DNA of 64,000 bases from Anaeromyxobacter sp. Fw109-5 (GCF_000017505.1 NC_009675.1:4220501-4284500), one strand, 5' to 3'. Counted from the first letter of the stretch, positions 8,241-17,249 are shown. Notes: generated by a model not told the origin, from the sequence alone. Made by a program: numbers and translations.

Positions 8241-8248
8241 GCTGCACC

Positions 8249-9265
8249 TCACTCCTGGGCGGCGGGCCGCGCCCGCGGCTCGGGCACGAGCGATCGACGC
8301 GCGTATCGCTCGGCCAGGATGGAACACACGAACAGCTGGAGCTGATGGTAGAACATGATCGGCAGCACGATGAGGCCGAGCCCGGGGTGCGCCCCGAAGA
8401 TGAGCTTCGCCATCGGCACGCCCGAGGCGAGCGTCTTCTTGGAGCCGCAGAACACCGCGGCGATCTCGTCCTCCTTGTCGAGCCCGACGAGCCGCGCGAT
8501 CCGCGTCGAGAGCGAGAGCACCACCGCCAGGATCACCCCGGAGCCGGTCACCGCAAGGACCAGGACTTCCGCGCCGTGCTCGGTCCACAGCCCCGCGCGG
8601 ACCGAGTCGGCGAACGACACGTACACGAGCAGCAGGATGACGAGCTTGTCGAAGGTGTTCGCGTAGCCGTGCCAGCGCTGGAACCAGGCCCCGAGCGCGG
8701 GGCGGAGGAGCTGACCGAGGACGATGGGCAGCAGCAGCATCGTGGCGATGTCGAGGACCGCCCGCCCGACGGAGAACGACTCCCCCGAGGTCGAGGCCCA
8801 CACGCTCACGAGCAGCGGCGTCGCGAAGATGCCGATGAGGCTCGAGAGCGTGGCGTTGAAGATCGCGCCGGGGACGTTGCCGCGCGCCACGGCGGTCATC
8901 GCCACCGAGGAGGAGATCGTGGACGGGAGCGCGCACAGGTAGAAGAAGCCGAGGAGCAGGTGCTCCGGCAGGAAGCGCCCGAAGGCGGCCGCCAGCGCGA
9001 TCCCCAGCAGCGGGAAGGCCACGTAGGTCATGGCCTGCACCACCACGTGCAGCTTCCAGCGCATCATGCCGGCGCGCATCCGGTCGCGAGAGAGCGCGAG
9101 GCCGTGGAAGAAGAAGATCCCGAAGATCCCCACGTCGCCGGCGACGTCGAGGTGCAGGGGGCCGCCGCTCCTGCCCGGCTCCGGGAAGAGCGTGGCGAGC
9201 ACCACCGCCCCGACCATGCCGACGAGGAACCAGTCCCGAGCGAGGCGACGCAGCCTGTCGTTCAC
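8249..9265 (-). CDS. Bile acid:sodium symporter family transporter
   Basis: This is a 338-residue polytopic inner-membrane protein with about ten hydrophobic segments. Family features are ALPSTISSSVAMT in the middle and the late FCGSKKTLASGVPMA motif, typical of the SBF/YfeH branch. The branch transports organic anions; the true substrate is unknown. It is the first gene of a two-gene minus-strand unit. Confidence 0.88.
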   Translation of the reverse strand: MNDRLRRLARDWFLVGMVGAVVLATLFPEPGRSGGPLHLDVAGDVGIFGIFFFHGLALSRDRMRAGMMRWKLHVVVQAMTYVAFPLLGIALAAAFGRFLPEHLLLGFFYLCALPSTISSSVAMTAVARGNVPGAIFNATLSSLIGIFATPLLVSVWASTSGESFSVGRAVLDIATMLLLPIVLGQLLRPALGAWFQRWHGYANTFDKLVILLLVYVSFADSVRAGLWTEHGAEVLVLAVTGSGVILAVVLSLSTRIARLVGLDKEDEIAAVFCGSKKTLASGVPMAKLIFGAHPGLGLIVLPIMFYHQLQLFVCSILAERYARRSLVPEPRARPAAQE

Positions 9266-9472
9266 GCGCTGACCTCCGAGCGGCTACGAGTAGCACGAGG
9301 TCGGAGCGCGGAGGAGCCGCTCGCGATCTCGGGCAGGGCCCGGGCGCCGGAGGCCCGCGCGCGGCTCGTGCGGGCGCGCTTGAACCCCGCGCGCGGCTGG
9401 GTTAACTGGGCCGGCGACCCCGAGCCCGCGTGGGCTCGCGCACGCGAGGCGGAATGCCGCCGAGGTCTTTCC

Positions 9473-9568
9473 ATGCCCAGCCGCTTCGATCCCCGGAGAC
9501 TCGCCCTGGCGCTCGCGCTCGCCGCCGCGTGCGCTGGGCTGGTGCACGTGTTCTTCTTCACCCACTGA
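9473..9568 (+). CDS. Possible 31-residue membrane peptide
   Basis: [20 protein letters not shown] starts a basic N-terminus followed by one hydrophobic helix and an aromatic end (VFFFTH). It is divergent from the symporter gene. No strong ribosome-binding site is visible. It could be a real small membrane protein or chance. Confidence 0.35.
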   Translation: MPSRFDPRRLALALALAAACAGLVHVFFFTH

Positions 9569-9602
9569 GCGGCGCGGGGACGTGCCGCGAGCGGGGACGT
9601 CC

Positions 9603-9639
9603 CGGACGCCCGCCCTCCCGGACGGTGGGCGGGCGTCCG
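9603..9639 (+). terminator. Strong hairpin, terminator-like
   Basis: A perfect 13-bp stem (9603-9615 with 9627-9639) encloses an 11-base loop. There is no T-run, so factor-independent termination is uncertain. It separates the small ORF from the pirin remnant. Confidence 0.4.
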
Positions 9640-9683
9640 TGCGCCGCCGCATCCGCGGTGATCCTCCTCGGCCCGGAGGCCTC

Positions 9684-9893
9684 GTGAGCTGGCAGCTACC
9701 CGAGGAGCCGTTCATCGAGGGGGAGCGCGGCGGCGAGCCGCTGGACGGGCCGCGCCACGTCCACTGGAACTTCGTGTCGAGCTCGCGAGAGCGCATCGAG
9801 CAGGCCGGGACGGCCGGGCGGTTCGCTGCGGTCCCGGGCGAGACGGAGCGGATCCCGCTCCCGGAGGAGGCTTCGGTCGCGCGGTACCCTTAG
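9684..9893 (+). pseudogene. Remnant of a pirin-family protein (C-terminus only)
   Basis: The 69-codon frame contains [20 protein letters not shown] and then [12 protein letters not shown], the characteristic C-terminal end of pirin-like cupins. The first roughly 200 residues, including the metal-binding cupin core, are absent and no matching frame is found upstream. The linker normally reading xWxxGRF is also disturbed. I infer a deletion relic. Confidence 0.7.
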
Positions 9894-10013
9894 CCGCGCT
9901 GCCGCCGGCGTCCGTTCACGGAGCGTACCCGTCCGGTCGGCTGCGCACCTCTTCCCGTGCGCGCATCGTCGAGACCTGGCCCGGCGGCGGCCCCACCCCA
10001 CGCGGAGGTCCCG

Positions 10014-10775
10014 ATGCCCACCTCGCTCCGTCTCGTCACGATCGTCTCGCTGGCCCTCCACTCCGGCGGCGCGCTCGCGCAGGAAGCGCTCCGCGCCTAC
10101 GGCCCCGGCGGACCGGCGCCCGCGATGAAGGAGGCCGCCGAGGCGTTCTCGCGGGCGCGCAGGGTGAAGGTCGAGGTGACCGCCGGCCCCACCGATACCT
10201 GGCTCGCGAAGGCACGCCAGGACGCGGATCTCATCTTCAGCGGCGCCGAGTACATGATGACGGATTTCGTGAACGCGCTGGAGGGACGCGTGGACGAGGC
10301 GACCATCGTGTCGCTCTACCTGCGTCCCTCCGCCATCCTGGTCCGCCCGGGCAACCCGAAGCGCATCCAGGGCCTGCCCGATCTCGCGAAGCCCGGGCTG
10401 AAGGTGCTCGTCGTGCAGGGCGCCGGGCAGACCGGGCTCTGGGAGGACATGGCCGGCAAGCAAGGCGACCTCGGGCTCGTTCGCGCGCTCCGGCGGAACA
10501 TCGTGCACCACGCGCCGAACACGGGCGCCGCGAAGCAGACGTGGACGGAGCGCCCGGAGATCGACGCCTGGATCGTCTACAACATCTGGCAGGTGGCGAA
10601 CCCGGCCCTCGCGGACCTCGTGCCCGTCGGCAAGGAGCACGTCATCTACCGGAGCTGCGGTGCCGCCCTCACGAAGAAGGGCGCCGCGCGCCCGGAGGCG
10701 AGGCGGTTCCTCGAGTTCCTCCAGTCGGCAGAAGGCGCGGCGATCTTCCGGAGGTGGGGCTGGATGGTCCCGTGA
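10014..10775 (+). CDS. AcfC-like periplasmic substrate-binding protein
   Basis: The product has 253 residues with a signal peptide cleaved near ALAQ-EA. The mature protein (RAYGPGGPAPAMKEAAEAF..., a FSGAEYMM loop and WIVYNIWQ) matches accessory colonization factor AcfC, a member of the sulfate/molybdate-binding periplasmic fold. A GGAGG precedes the ATG. No ABC permease is adjacent, so it may act as a stand-alone binding protein. Ligand unknown. Confidence 0.8.
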   Translation: MPTSLRLVTIVSLALHSGGALAQEALRAYGPGGPAPAMKEAAEAFSRARRVKVEVTAGPTDTWLAKARQDADLIFSGAEYMMTDFVNALEGRVDEATIVSLYLRPSAILVRPGNPKRIQGLPDLAKPGLKVLVVQGAGQTGLWEDMAGKQGDLGLVRALRRNIVHHAPNTGAAKQTWTERPEIDAWIVYNIWQVANPALADLVPVGKEHVIYRSCGAALTKKGAARPEARRFLEFLQSAEGAAIFRRWGWMVP

Positions 10776-10798
10776 GCGTCGGCGGCGGGCGCGCGCCC

Positions 10799-11365
10799 TC
10801 ACGGCCTCGCGGGCCTTCGGGCGACGAGCCGCGCCTCGTGCCGGCCGGACTCGAGCCATCCCTCCTCGTGGCGCACCAGCTCGAGCGCTGGGACGAGGGT
10901 GGGGAGCTCGCCGTCCTCGAGGACGTGGGCCGGGCCCGGGCGCGGGTGGCGCTCGAGGTTCGAGCGCGTGGCGTGCGCGACCACCAGCCAGCCGCCGGGC
11001 GCGAGCTCCGCGGCGAACGCGGGGAACAGGGGCCGATGCAGGAAGTACGTGCAGAGGATCACGTCCCACGGTCCGCGCGGCAGGGGCTCCACCTCGAGAT
11101 CGAGCTGGACGGTCTCGACGGCGAGCCCCTCGGCACGCGCGTCGCGCGTGGCCCGCGCGAGGGCGACGTCCGAGACGTCCGCGAGCGTGACGTGCAGCCC
11201 GCGGCGCGCGAGCCAGCGCGCGTGCCGGCCCGCTCCCCCTGCCACGTCGAGGGCCCGGCCACGGCGGGGCAGGAGCGCGTCGAGCCCGAGCACGAACGGC
11301 GAGGGGGTAGGGACGTCCTCGTCGCGGTGTCGGGCGTTCCAGCGCTCGCGGTCGTCCCCTGGCAC
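10799..11365 (-). CDS. SAM-dependent methyltransferase (class I)
   Basis: With the GTG start the product has 188 residues. Motif I is LDVAGGAGRHARWLA, followed by the acidic end of beta-2 (LADVSDVAL), a QLDLE post-motif and the DVILCTYFLHRPL segment, a pattern near TehB/UbiE-like enzymes. The substrate is unknown. It converges on the acfC-like gene and diverges from the lipoprotein gene, whose possible start overlaps this gene's 5' end. Confidence 0.75.
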   Translation of the reverse strand: MPGDDRERWNARHRDEDVPTPSPFVLGLDALLPRRGRALDVAGGAGRHARWLARRGLHVTLADVSDVALARATRDARAEGLAVETVQLDLEVEPLPRGPWDVILCTYFLHRPLFPAFAAELAPGGWLVVAHATRSNLERHPRPGPAHVLEDGELPTLVPALELVRHEEGWLESGRHEARLVARRPARP

Positions 11366-12133
11366 GACGGGTTCGTAGCGCCGGGAGCGGAGTCCGGCAA
11401 GCCGCGCCTGGCCGGACGAGGACGGACGCGGACCGCGCTCACCTCGCTCGGGCTCGTCCTGCTCCTGTGCGCCGCGTGCGCGCCGAAGCGCGCTCCCACG
11501 GCCCCGACGCCGGCGGGCGCCGAGGGCGGCGCCCCCGCCGCGCCCGCACCGCCGGCGCCCCCGCAGCCGATCCCCGTGCCGTCGCCTCCGAGCCCGGAGA
11601 CGACGACCGAGGCGCCGGGCTCCACGCCCGAGCACGTGCCGGCGCCCACCCCGCTGAAAGATCCCGGCGAGCTCCGGGCGGGCGTGGCGGCGTTCGCGCG
11701 AGGAGCCGGGGGACCCGCGCAGCGCGCCGCGCGGGCCCTCCAGCTCCTCGCGAGCGGGCTCGATCGCGGCGATCGCGCGGGCGTGGCCGGGGACGAGATC
11801 CGCCGCCTGCGCAGCGAGGCGGCGGTGCTCTCCGGCCTCGGCGCCATCGATCTCGATCGCGCGGCGCGGCTGAAGGCGGCGCTCGACCAGGCCGCCGCGG
11901 CGGTGGAGCGCATCGCCGCGAGCCGCCACGACCCCTGGCTCGCCGAGTGGGCGGCGGCCGCGACGAGCGCGGTGCGCGAGGTCGCGCCCCGCACGCCGCT
12001 CGAGCTCCAGCTGGCGCCCGTGCAGGACGCGCTGCGCTCGCTCGCGGACGCGGCCCTCGTGGCGTGGCAGCTCGAGGCGCGCTGCGCCGCCTGTCCCGGT
12101 ACGGCGGCGCCCCCCTCGCCCTCCAGGAGGTGA
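11327..12133 (+). CDS. Hypothetical Pro-rich lipoprotein
   Basis: A hydrophobic stretch ending LLLCAAC is followed by a long Pro/Ala/Thr-rich linker and then an alanine-rich, probably helical domain (about 120-250) with two late cysteines (RCAAC). The start is uncertain: the only in-frame GTG lies 40 codons before the signal-like stretch and inside the divergent methyltransferase, so a later non-canonical start is possible. Envelope location is inferred; function unknown. Confidence 0.6.
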   Translation: MSGVPALAVVPWHDGFVAPGAESGKPRLAGRGRTRTALTSLGLVLLLCAACAPKRAPTAPTPAGAEGGAPAAPAPPAPPQPIPVPSPPSPETTTEAPGSTPEHVPAPTPLKDPGELRAGVAAFARGAGGPAQRAARALQLLASGLDRGDRAGVAGDEIRRLRSEAAVLSGLGAIDLDRAARLKAALDQAAAAVERIAASRHDPWLAEWAAAATSAVREVAPRTPLELQLAPVQDALRSLADAALVAWQLEARCAACPGTAAPPSPSRR

Positions 12134-12164
12134 GCGACCCGGGCTCGGGCGCCGCCCGACCAGG

Positions 12165-13328
12165 TCAGAGCGCGACGACGGTGTCGGGCAGCTCCGTCAG
12201 GCGAGCGCCGCCGGCGTCGGCCACCGCCCAGGTGTTCTCGATGCCGATCGCGCCCAGGCCGGGCAGCACGAACTTGGGCTCGACGGCGAGCACCTGCCCG
12301 AGCTGGAGCGGCACGTCGAACCCCGGGGCGAGCACCGGGAGCTCGTCGAGCTCGAGCCCGACCCCGTGCCCCACGAACCGCGCCTGCGCGCCGGGCGGTC
12401 CCATGAAGCAATCGCTCAGCCCCTCCGCCTCGGCGAGCGCCTTCGCCCGCCCCCATAGCTCCGACGGGATCGCGCCCGGCCGGAGGGAGCGCGCCACCTC
12501 CTCCTGGATCGCGAGCGCCACCTCGAACGCGCGGGCCAGCTCCGGGGCGAGCCGCCCGCACACCGCGATGCGGGTCATGTCGGTGACGTAGCCCGACTTC
12601 ATGGCCGTGTAGTCGAGCAGGATGGGGACGTCCCGCGGGATCGGCTCGACCGACGCGCCGAGCGGGGAGGAGGGCGAGAGACCGCGCCCGGTGACCGGCC
12701 CGTCGAAGTAGCTCGGGGCGGTGGCGGAGCCGGCCGCGAGGGCGAGGCCCATGAAGAACTCCTGGTTGAACCCGCGCAGCCGCGGGCTCCCCTCGTTCCC
12801 GGCCTTGCGCATCCGGCACTCGATCTCGGCGGCGAGATCGAGCTCGCGCATGCCGGCGTGCAGGAACGCCGGGAGCTCCCCGAACACGCCGCAGAGCAGC
12901 TGGGCCGTCTCCCGCATGCGGTCGAGCTCCCAGGCCGACTTCACGCTGCGCTGCACGCGGAGCGGCGCCGACACGTCGGCGAGCTCGGCCCCGAGCGCGC
13001 GGGCCCAGAAGCGCTCCACCGCGCCGGGCGCGACGTCGAACGTGAAGCCGACGCGGCGGGGCCGGCCGAGGGCCGCCGCGAGCTCCTTCGACGAGGAGAA
13101 CGGGCGGACGTCGGCGAGCGGGCTCTCCAGGCGCGCGCGCTCGAGGCTCTTGCGCACGAGGAGGACGGCGTCTCCGGCCGCCGGCACCCACAGCGCGGCG
13201 TTCTGGCGGGTGCCGGAGAGGTAGAACACGTCCGTCGCGTGGACGAGCACCGCGCCGTCGAGCCCCTGCGTGCCGAGCGTCTCGCGGAAGGCGTCGAGCC
13301 GGCGCTGGCATTCGGAGTTGGGCGTCAT
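12165..13328 (-). CDS. M24-family Xaa-Pro aminopeptidase-like protein
   Basis: The product has 387 residues: a creatinase-like N-terminal domain (about 1-150) and a pita-bread metallopeptidase domain. Metal-ligand segments visible are LLDYTAMKSGYVTDMTR (two Asp), GHGVGLELDE (His) and the late EPKF and ENTW (two Glu). It probably cleaves an N-terminal residue before proline. A single gene convergent with the lipoprotein gene upstream in coordinates. Confidence 0.85.
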   Translation of the reverse strand: MTPNSECQRRLDAFRETLGTQGLDGAVLVHATDVFYLSGTRQNAALWVPAAGDAVLLVRKSLERARLESPLADVRPFSSSKELAAALGRPRRVGFTFDVAPGAVERFWARALGAELADVSAPLRVQRSVKSAWELDRMRETAQLLCGVFGELPAFLHAGMRELDLAAEIECRMRKAGNEGSPRLRGFNQEFFMGLALAAGSATAPSYFDGPVTGRGLSPSSPLGASVEPIPRDVPILLDYTAMKSGYVTDMTRIAVCGRLAPELARAFEVALAIQEEVARSLRPGAIPSELWGRAKALAEAEGLSDCFMGPPGAQARFVGHGVGLELDELPVLAPGFDVPLQLGQVLAVEPKFVLPGLGAIGIENTWAVADAGGARLTELPDTVVAL

Positions 13329-13404
13329 GGCCGGCCAGCATGGCCGGGACGGGGCGTCGAGCGCAACGGCGGAAGCGCAGCCTCGCGCCCGGCGCCGGAG
13401 CTGC

Positions 13405-14664
13405 TCACCCGAGGTACGGGATCGTCAGGGGGCCCTCGGGCAGGACCGCGATCGGCACGTCGCCGCGGACCCGGAGCTCGGCGGCCATCCGTGCCCCGAC
13501 CTCCTCGACCGGCTCGAGATAGGCGCGCCGGACGTCGTCGGGCGCGAGCTCGCTCTTCAGGCCGACGCGCGCCCTCAGCGCGACGATCGCCAGGAGCTGC
13601 GCCTCCCACTGGTCGTACATGGAGAAGCCCGGCGCGGCGATGGTGTCGAGCAGCGCCCGCGGCGTGGGATGCTCGAAGAGCAGCCGCTTGAAGTTTCCGT
13701 GCGCCGGGAACCCGTCGTTGCACCGCGAGGCCGCGACGATGAGGCCGTCCTGCTCGACGATCTGCATCGCCGCGTGCATGCCCTTCACGGCCTGATAGAG
13801 GTTCTGGTCGAGGGGGTACCCCGCGTTCGTGGTGACGACGATCGGGAAGGGCCGGTCGCAGCGCACCATGGCGGTCTCCTTCGCGAACGCGCAGCCGGCC
13901 GAGTGCGCCGCCGCGACCTCGCCGCAGAAGAAGCGCGTCACCTGCCGCCTCCGGTTCAGGGTCACGTTCACGAGGAAGTCCACCGGGAGCAGCGCGCCGT
14001 TCCAGCGGATCTGCTCCTGCGTCGGGTTCCCCTCGAGCACGCCCCACGTGCTCCTCGGATGCCCGATGACCTCGGCCCGGTGGTAGTGCATGACCGCGGC
14101 GATGTCCGCCACGGCGGGGAACACCCCCTTGTAGCCGCCGGAGAACCCCGCCATGAAGTGCGGCTCGATGAAGCCCAGCACGATGCGGCGGTCGGCCTCC
14201 ACGTACGCGCGCGCCATCGACACGGGCAAGCCGTCCCGGGTCGTCCCCACGGGCGCGAGCGTGCGGGGATCGTGCGCGTCGTGGTTCACCACGCGATGAC
14301 GCGCCAGCACGTCGGCGCCGGCCATCGCGCGCAGCTCGTCGGGCGTGTTGGCGCGGTGCGAGCCGGTCCCGTTCACGATGACGACGTGCTCCGGCGGGAC
14401 GTGCTCGAGCTCGGCGAAGAGCCAGCGCAGCAGACGATCGGTGGGCAGCGGCCGGGTGATGTCCGGGATGACGACCGCCAGGCGCTCGCGCGCGGCGACG
14501 CACTCCCGCAGCGGCTTGCCGCCGATCGGCCTGCGCACCGCCTCCGTGAACGACGCCGCCTCGTCCGGGAGGCCGGGAACGAACGTCGGCTCGACGACCC
14601 GGACGCGGTGCGACGGGATCTCCACGTCGAGGCCCTCGCGCCCGTACTGCAGATGGACCCTCAT
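13405..14664 (-). CDS. larA: Lactate racemase family protein (LarA, nickel-pincer cofactor)
   Basis: The product has 419 residues. The catalytic histidines and cofactor lysine fall at H103 (GTGSHR), H169 (EPHFMAGFSGG) and K179 (GYKGVFP), each five residues before the numbers known for Lactobacillus LarA (108, 174, 184). The family racemizes lactate or other 2-hydroxyacids with a nickel-pincer nucleotide. The cofactor genes larB/C/E are not in the window. The ATG follows a GAGGGCGATGTC ribosome-binding region. Confidence 0.85.
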   Translation of the reverse strand: MRVHLQYGREGLDVEIPSHRVRVVEPTFVPGLPDEAASFTEAVRRPIGGKPLRECVAARERLAVVIPDITRPLPTDRLLRWLFAELEHVPPEHVVIVNGTGSHRANTPDELRAMAGADVLARHRVVNHDAHDPRTLAPVGTTRDGLPVSMARAYVEADRRIVLGFIEPHFMAGFSGGYKGVFPAVADIAAVMHYHRAEVIGHPRSTWGVLEGNPTQEQIRWNGALLPVDFLVNVTLNRRRQVTRFFCGEVAAAHSAGCAFAKETAMVRCDRPFPIVVTTNAGYPLDQNLYQAVKGMHAAMQIVEQDGLIVAASRCNDGFPAHGNFKRLLFEHPTPRALLDTIAAPGFSMYDQWEAQLLAIVALRARVGLKSELAPDDVRRAYLEPVEEVGARMAAELRVRGDVPIAVLPEGPLTIPYLG

Positions 14665-14770
14665 GACATCGCCCTCGCCGTCGCTCGTGTAGCGGGGCCG
14701 CCTCCGTGAGGCCACCCAGTCTCCGCCGGCGTCGCTGGAGCGGCCGGCGGCCGGCGCGAGAGCCCGCCGC

Positions 14771-14797
14771 GTAACGAGATCGCGTGCGGCGCGTACT
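14771..14797 (+). promoter_or_regulatory. ECF-type promoter P1
   Basis: GTAACG (14771-14776), 15 bases, CGTACT (14792-14797). It is 44 bases before the start of the small exported protein and is one of seven promoters of the same design between 14.7 and 24 kb. Confidence 0.7.
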
Positions 14798-14841
14798 CCT
14801 CCCCGTGCGCCACACCCTCGGCGCTCCAAGGAGAAGAAGAG

Positions 14842-15141
14842 ATGCGCTCGAAGCTCCGCCTCACCCTCGCGGCCGCGCTCGCGCTCGCCGCCACCCCCGC
14901 CCTCTCCGACGATCAGGGCTCGCCGTCCTGGCACGGCGACCGGGGCTCGCTGTCCGGGCACGACGACGTCGACTACGGAGCCGCGCCCGCCGCGGCCGCC
15001 TGGGGCGCGACCGTTCAGGCCAGGATCCAGGACGACTCGAGGATGCAGCCCCCCACTCCCGCGCCGGGCACCGAGAGGACGAGCGGCGTCGAGGCCGGCG
15101 TCCACTACGACGACACGCGCATGGTGCCCCAGGAGCGGTGA
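14842..15141 (+). CDS. Small exported protein, unknown function
   Basis: The product has 99 residues with a signal peptide (cleavage after PALS). The mature part is polar, with repeated Asp-rich stretches and no cysteine. It follows an ECF-type promoter and a GGAGAAG ribosome-binding site, so it is a likely member of the local ECF regulon. No family recognised. Confidence 0.7.
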   Translation: MRSKLRLTLAAALALAATPALSDDQGSPSWHGDRGSLSGHDDVDYGAAPAAAAWGATVQARIQDDSRMQPPTPAPGTERTSGVEAGVHYDDTRMVPQER

Positions 15142-15196
15142 CGCCGCGCGCCCCGGAGAGACGACCTCGCCCGTTCGAGCTCCGGGGCGCGTCGCG

Positions 15197-15796
15197 TCAC
15201 GAGCGCGCCTGGAGCCCCGCCGGCCCGAGCCGCTCCGCGAGCCACCGCGCCTGCCACGCGCGCTCCGCCTCGAACGCGGCCAGCCCGCCGCCCAGCGTGG
15301 AGGCGAGCACCGCGGCGATGTACGACGTCGTGGCGGGGCCCACGTGCCGCGCGTTCTGGGCGGCGTCGCCGACCAGCGCGGCCGGCCGGGACACCGGCGC
15401 GGCGAGCTCGGCGGCCGCGGCGAGCGCGTCGAGCTCCGTCGCGGCCGCGAGCGCCTCGCGGGCCGGGGCGGGGACGTGCGGCAGCGCCAGATCGCGGGCA
15501 CGCAGCGCGCACGCCCGCGCGTAGTCGCGCCCGAGCGCCCCGTCCCAGGCGAGGACGCGCTCCACCAGCCGTCCACGCGGGGAGGCGATCTGGTAACGGC
15601 TCTCCCGCACGGGAGCGTCGAGCTCGATCCGCCAGAGCTCCGCGTCGAGCCAGTACGGCAGATCGCCAGCGCGGCAGGCGTGGATCCAGCGCTCGGGCGA
15701 GCCGGCCGGTGCGCTCACCCACGCGCCGGGCGCCGGCCATCGGTATCCGGTGAAGGGGGCGCGCGCGCCTGCGGCGAGGAACTTGAAGGCGATCAC
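15197..15796 (-). CDS. Conserved hypothetical protein (DUF7666-like)
   Basis: The product has 199 residues from a GTG overlapping the anti-sigma stop (GTGA). The N-terminal half has the pattern KFL, PFTGYRWPAPG, IHACRAGDLPYWLDAELWRIEL, seen in a family of uncharacterised proteins often annotated DUF7666. The C-terminal half is Ala-rich and helical. As third gene of a sigma/anti-sigma operon it may be part of that signalling unit. Function unknown. Confidence 0.65.
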   Translation of the reverse strand: MIAFKFLAAGARAPFTGYRWPAPGAWVSAPAGSPERWIHACRAGDLPYWLDAELWRIELDAPVRESRYQIASPRGRLVERVLAWDGALGRDYARACALRARDLALPHVPAPAREALAAATELDALAAAAELAAPVSRPAALVGDAAQNARHVGPATTSYIAAVLASTLGGGLAAFEAERAWQARWLAERLGPAGLQARS

Positions 15797-16062
15797 GCGC
15801 TCTCTCCCGGATCCTTCTTCCAGTCACGGAACGTCGCGAGCAGCGCGTCGCGCGCCTCGGGCGCGAGCGACGCCTCGGTGAGCTCGCCGGCGCGCTCTAG
15901 GATCTGCCGCATCTGCGCGAGGTAGGTGCGGCACCAGGCGCAGTAGGTGAGGTGCAGCTCGAAGCGGGTCCGCTCGTCGGCGGGCAGGCTCCCCTCGAGG
16001 TAGTCCGTCACGAGCTCGACGAGCTCACGGCAGGACAGGTCCGGGACCGGGGCGGTCGTCAT
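15793..16062 (-). CDS. Zinc-finger (ZAS) anti-sigma factor
   Basis: The product has 89 residues. It starts with CRELVELVTDYLEG and carries H-x3-C-x2-C (HLTYCAWC), the zinc-binding anti-sigma signature, followed by a helical tail. There is no transmembrane segment, so it is probably cytoplasmic and redox- or metal-responsive. It overlaps its sigma factor stop by ATGA and is clearly paralogous to the product at 18792-19091. Confidence 0.85.
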   Translation of the reverse strand: MTTAPVPDLSCRELVELVTDYLEGSLPADERTRFELHLTYCAWCRTYLAQMRQILERAGELTEASLAPEARDALLATFRDWKKDPGESA

Positions 16063-16715
16063 GGGGCGCCCTCCCGGCCGAGCCGCTCCTCGACGTAGGC
16101 GCGCACCTTCGAGCGCGCGCGGTGGAGCAGCACCCGCTGGTTCACCTCCGAGATGCCCATCAGCTCGCACACCTCGGAGGCCTCCCAGCCGTCCACGTCG
16201 CGCAGCGACATCACCGTGCGCTGAGAGGGCGGCAGCGTCTCGAGCGCCTCCGCCACGAGCGCGACGAGCTCGCTCGACTCGACGCGCGCGTCGGGCCAGG
16301 GCTCGGGCGGCTCCGCCCAGTGTCCGGCCCAGCGGTCCTCCTCACCCCGGAAGCGATCGGGCGAGACCGCCGGCGCGTCCTCCTCGTCCGAGGCGAGCGA
16401 CGAGAGCGGGACGGAGCGCGCCTCCTTCAGGCCCCGCGCCTTCGCGCGGTTCACGAGGATGCTGAAGATCCAGGACTTGAGCGACGAGCGGCCCTCGAAG
16501 AGGTGGAGGCCGCCCAGCACGCCGACCCACGTCTCCTGGACGACCTCCTCCGCGACCGCCCGGCTGCGCACGTAGCTCGCCGCGACGCGCACCATCGCGG
16601 CGTGATGGCGGTTCACCAGCGCGAGGAACGCCCGTTCGTCGCCGGCGCGGAGCGCGGCGAGCTCCTCCGCCTCGCCCGCGAGCCCGACCGCTCCGGCCGC
16701 CCTCGGTGGCTCCAT
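16059..16715 (-). CDS. ECF RNA polymerase sigma factor
   Basis: The product has 218 residues. Region 2 (VVQETWVGVLGGLHLFEGRSSLKSW, shown in part) and region 4 (LPPSQRTVMSLRDVDGWEASE) are complete, joined by an acidic linker. Start chosen at the ATG giving MEPPRAA. It heads a three-gene operon with an anti-sigma factor and a DUF7666-like gene. No GTAAC-type element is seen on its own strand upstream, so it probably does not use the promoter class found nearby. Confidence 0.9.
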   Translation of the reverse strand: MEPPRAAGAVGLAGEAEELAALRAGDERAFLALVNRHHAAMVRVAASYVRSRAVAEEVVQETWVGVLGGLHLFEGRSSLKSWIFSILVNRAKARGLKEARSVPLSSLASDEEDAPAVSPDRFRGEEDRWAGHWAEPPEPWPDARVESSELVALVAEALETLPPSQRTVMSLRDVDGWEASEVCELMGISEVNQRVLLHRARSKVRAYVEERLGREGAP

Positions 16716-16879
16716 CCGCGCCACCCCTCCCTCCGCCGAGATCGCGCCCGATGTAGCCCCCGCCGCGCGCGCGCACTGGGGCCAGACGGGGACCGCCGTT
16801 CGGAGTCGGCGCCTCCTCCCCGCCGCCGAGGGGGCGACCGGCCACGCACGCGCGCACCGGCCGAGCCGCCGCGGGCGCT

Positions 16880-16906
16880 GTAACGGAAGCGCCGGCCCCC
16901 GCCACT
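16880..16906 (+). promoter_or_regulatory. ECF-type promoter P3 (weaker -10)
   Basis: GTAACG (16880-16885), 15 bases, GCCACT (16901-16906). The -35 and spacing match the other members; the -10 keeps only the final ACT. It lies 38 bases before the 101-residue ORF. Confidence 0.5.
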
Positions 16907-16943
16907 CATCTCGAGACGGAGACGAGAGGAGCGCGAGGACGTC

Positions 16944-17249
16944 ATGGAGGACGCGAGCGACACCAGGGGCTTCAGGCAGGCGGCGTTCAGGAGCTGCGCG
17001 ACGGGCGCGGTGATCGCCACCGGGCCGTGCCACGACGTGACCCTGCTCCCCGGCGGCCTGGCCGCGGATCTGGACGAGTGGCAGGCGGGCTTCCTCGACG
17101 GCGCCGGACGGTTCCTGGACCGGGCAGAGGCGGCCGAGGCGCTCGGGCACCCCGGCCGGCTCGAGGCCTGCGCCTACTTCGCCGGCGAGGAGCACCCGAC
17201 GCTGGAGGCAGGGCACGAGGAGAGCTGGCGCGCGCTCCGCGCGGCCTGA
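16944..17249 (+). CDS. Conserved hypothetical protein, 101 aa
   Basis: The segment WQAGFLDGAGRFLDRAEAAE resembles short proteins in which a residue stretch GxFxxRxEA recurs, but I cannot name the family with certainty. Three cysteines are present (C18, C29, C75). It follows promoter P3, so it may belong to the oxidant regulon. Confidence 0.6.
   Translation: MEDASDTRGFRQAAFRSCATGAVIATGPCHDVTLLPGGLAADLDEWQAGFLDGAGRFLDRAEAAEALGHPGRLEACAYFAGEEHPTLEAGHEESWRALRAA

Noticed and set aside
9473-9893. Single gene covering the small peptide and pirin relic
   Set aside because: Different frames, separated by stops and a 13-bp hairpin.
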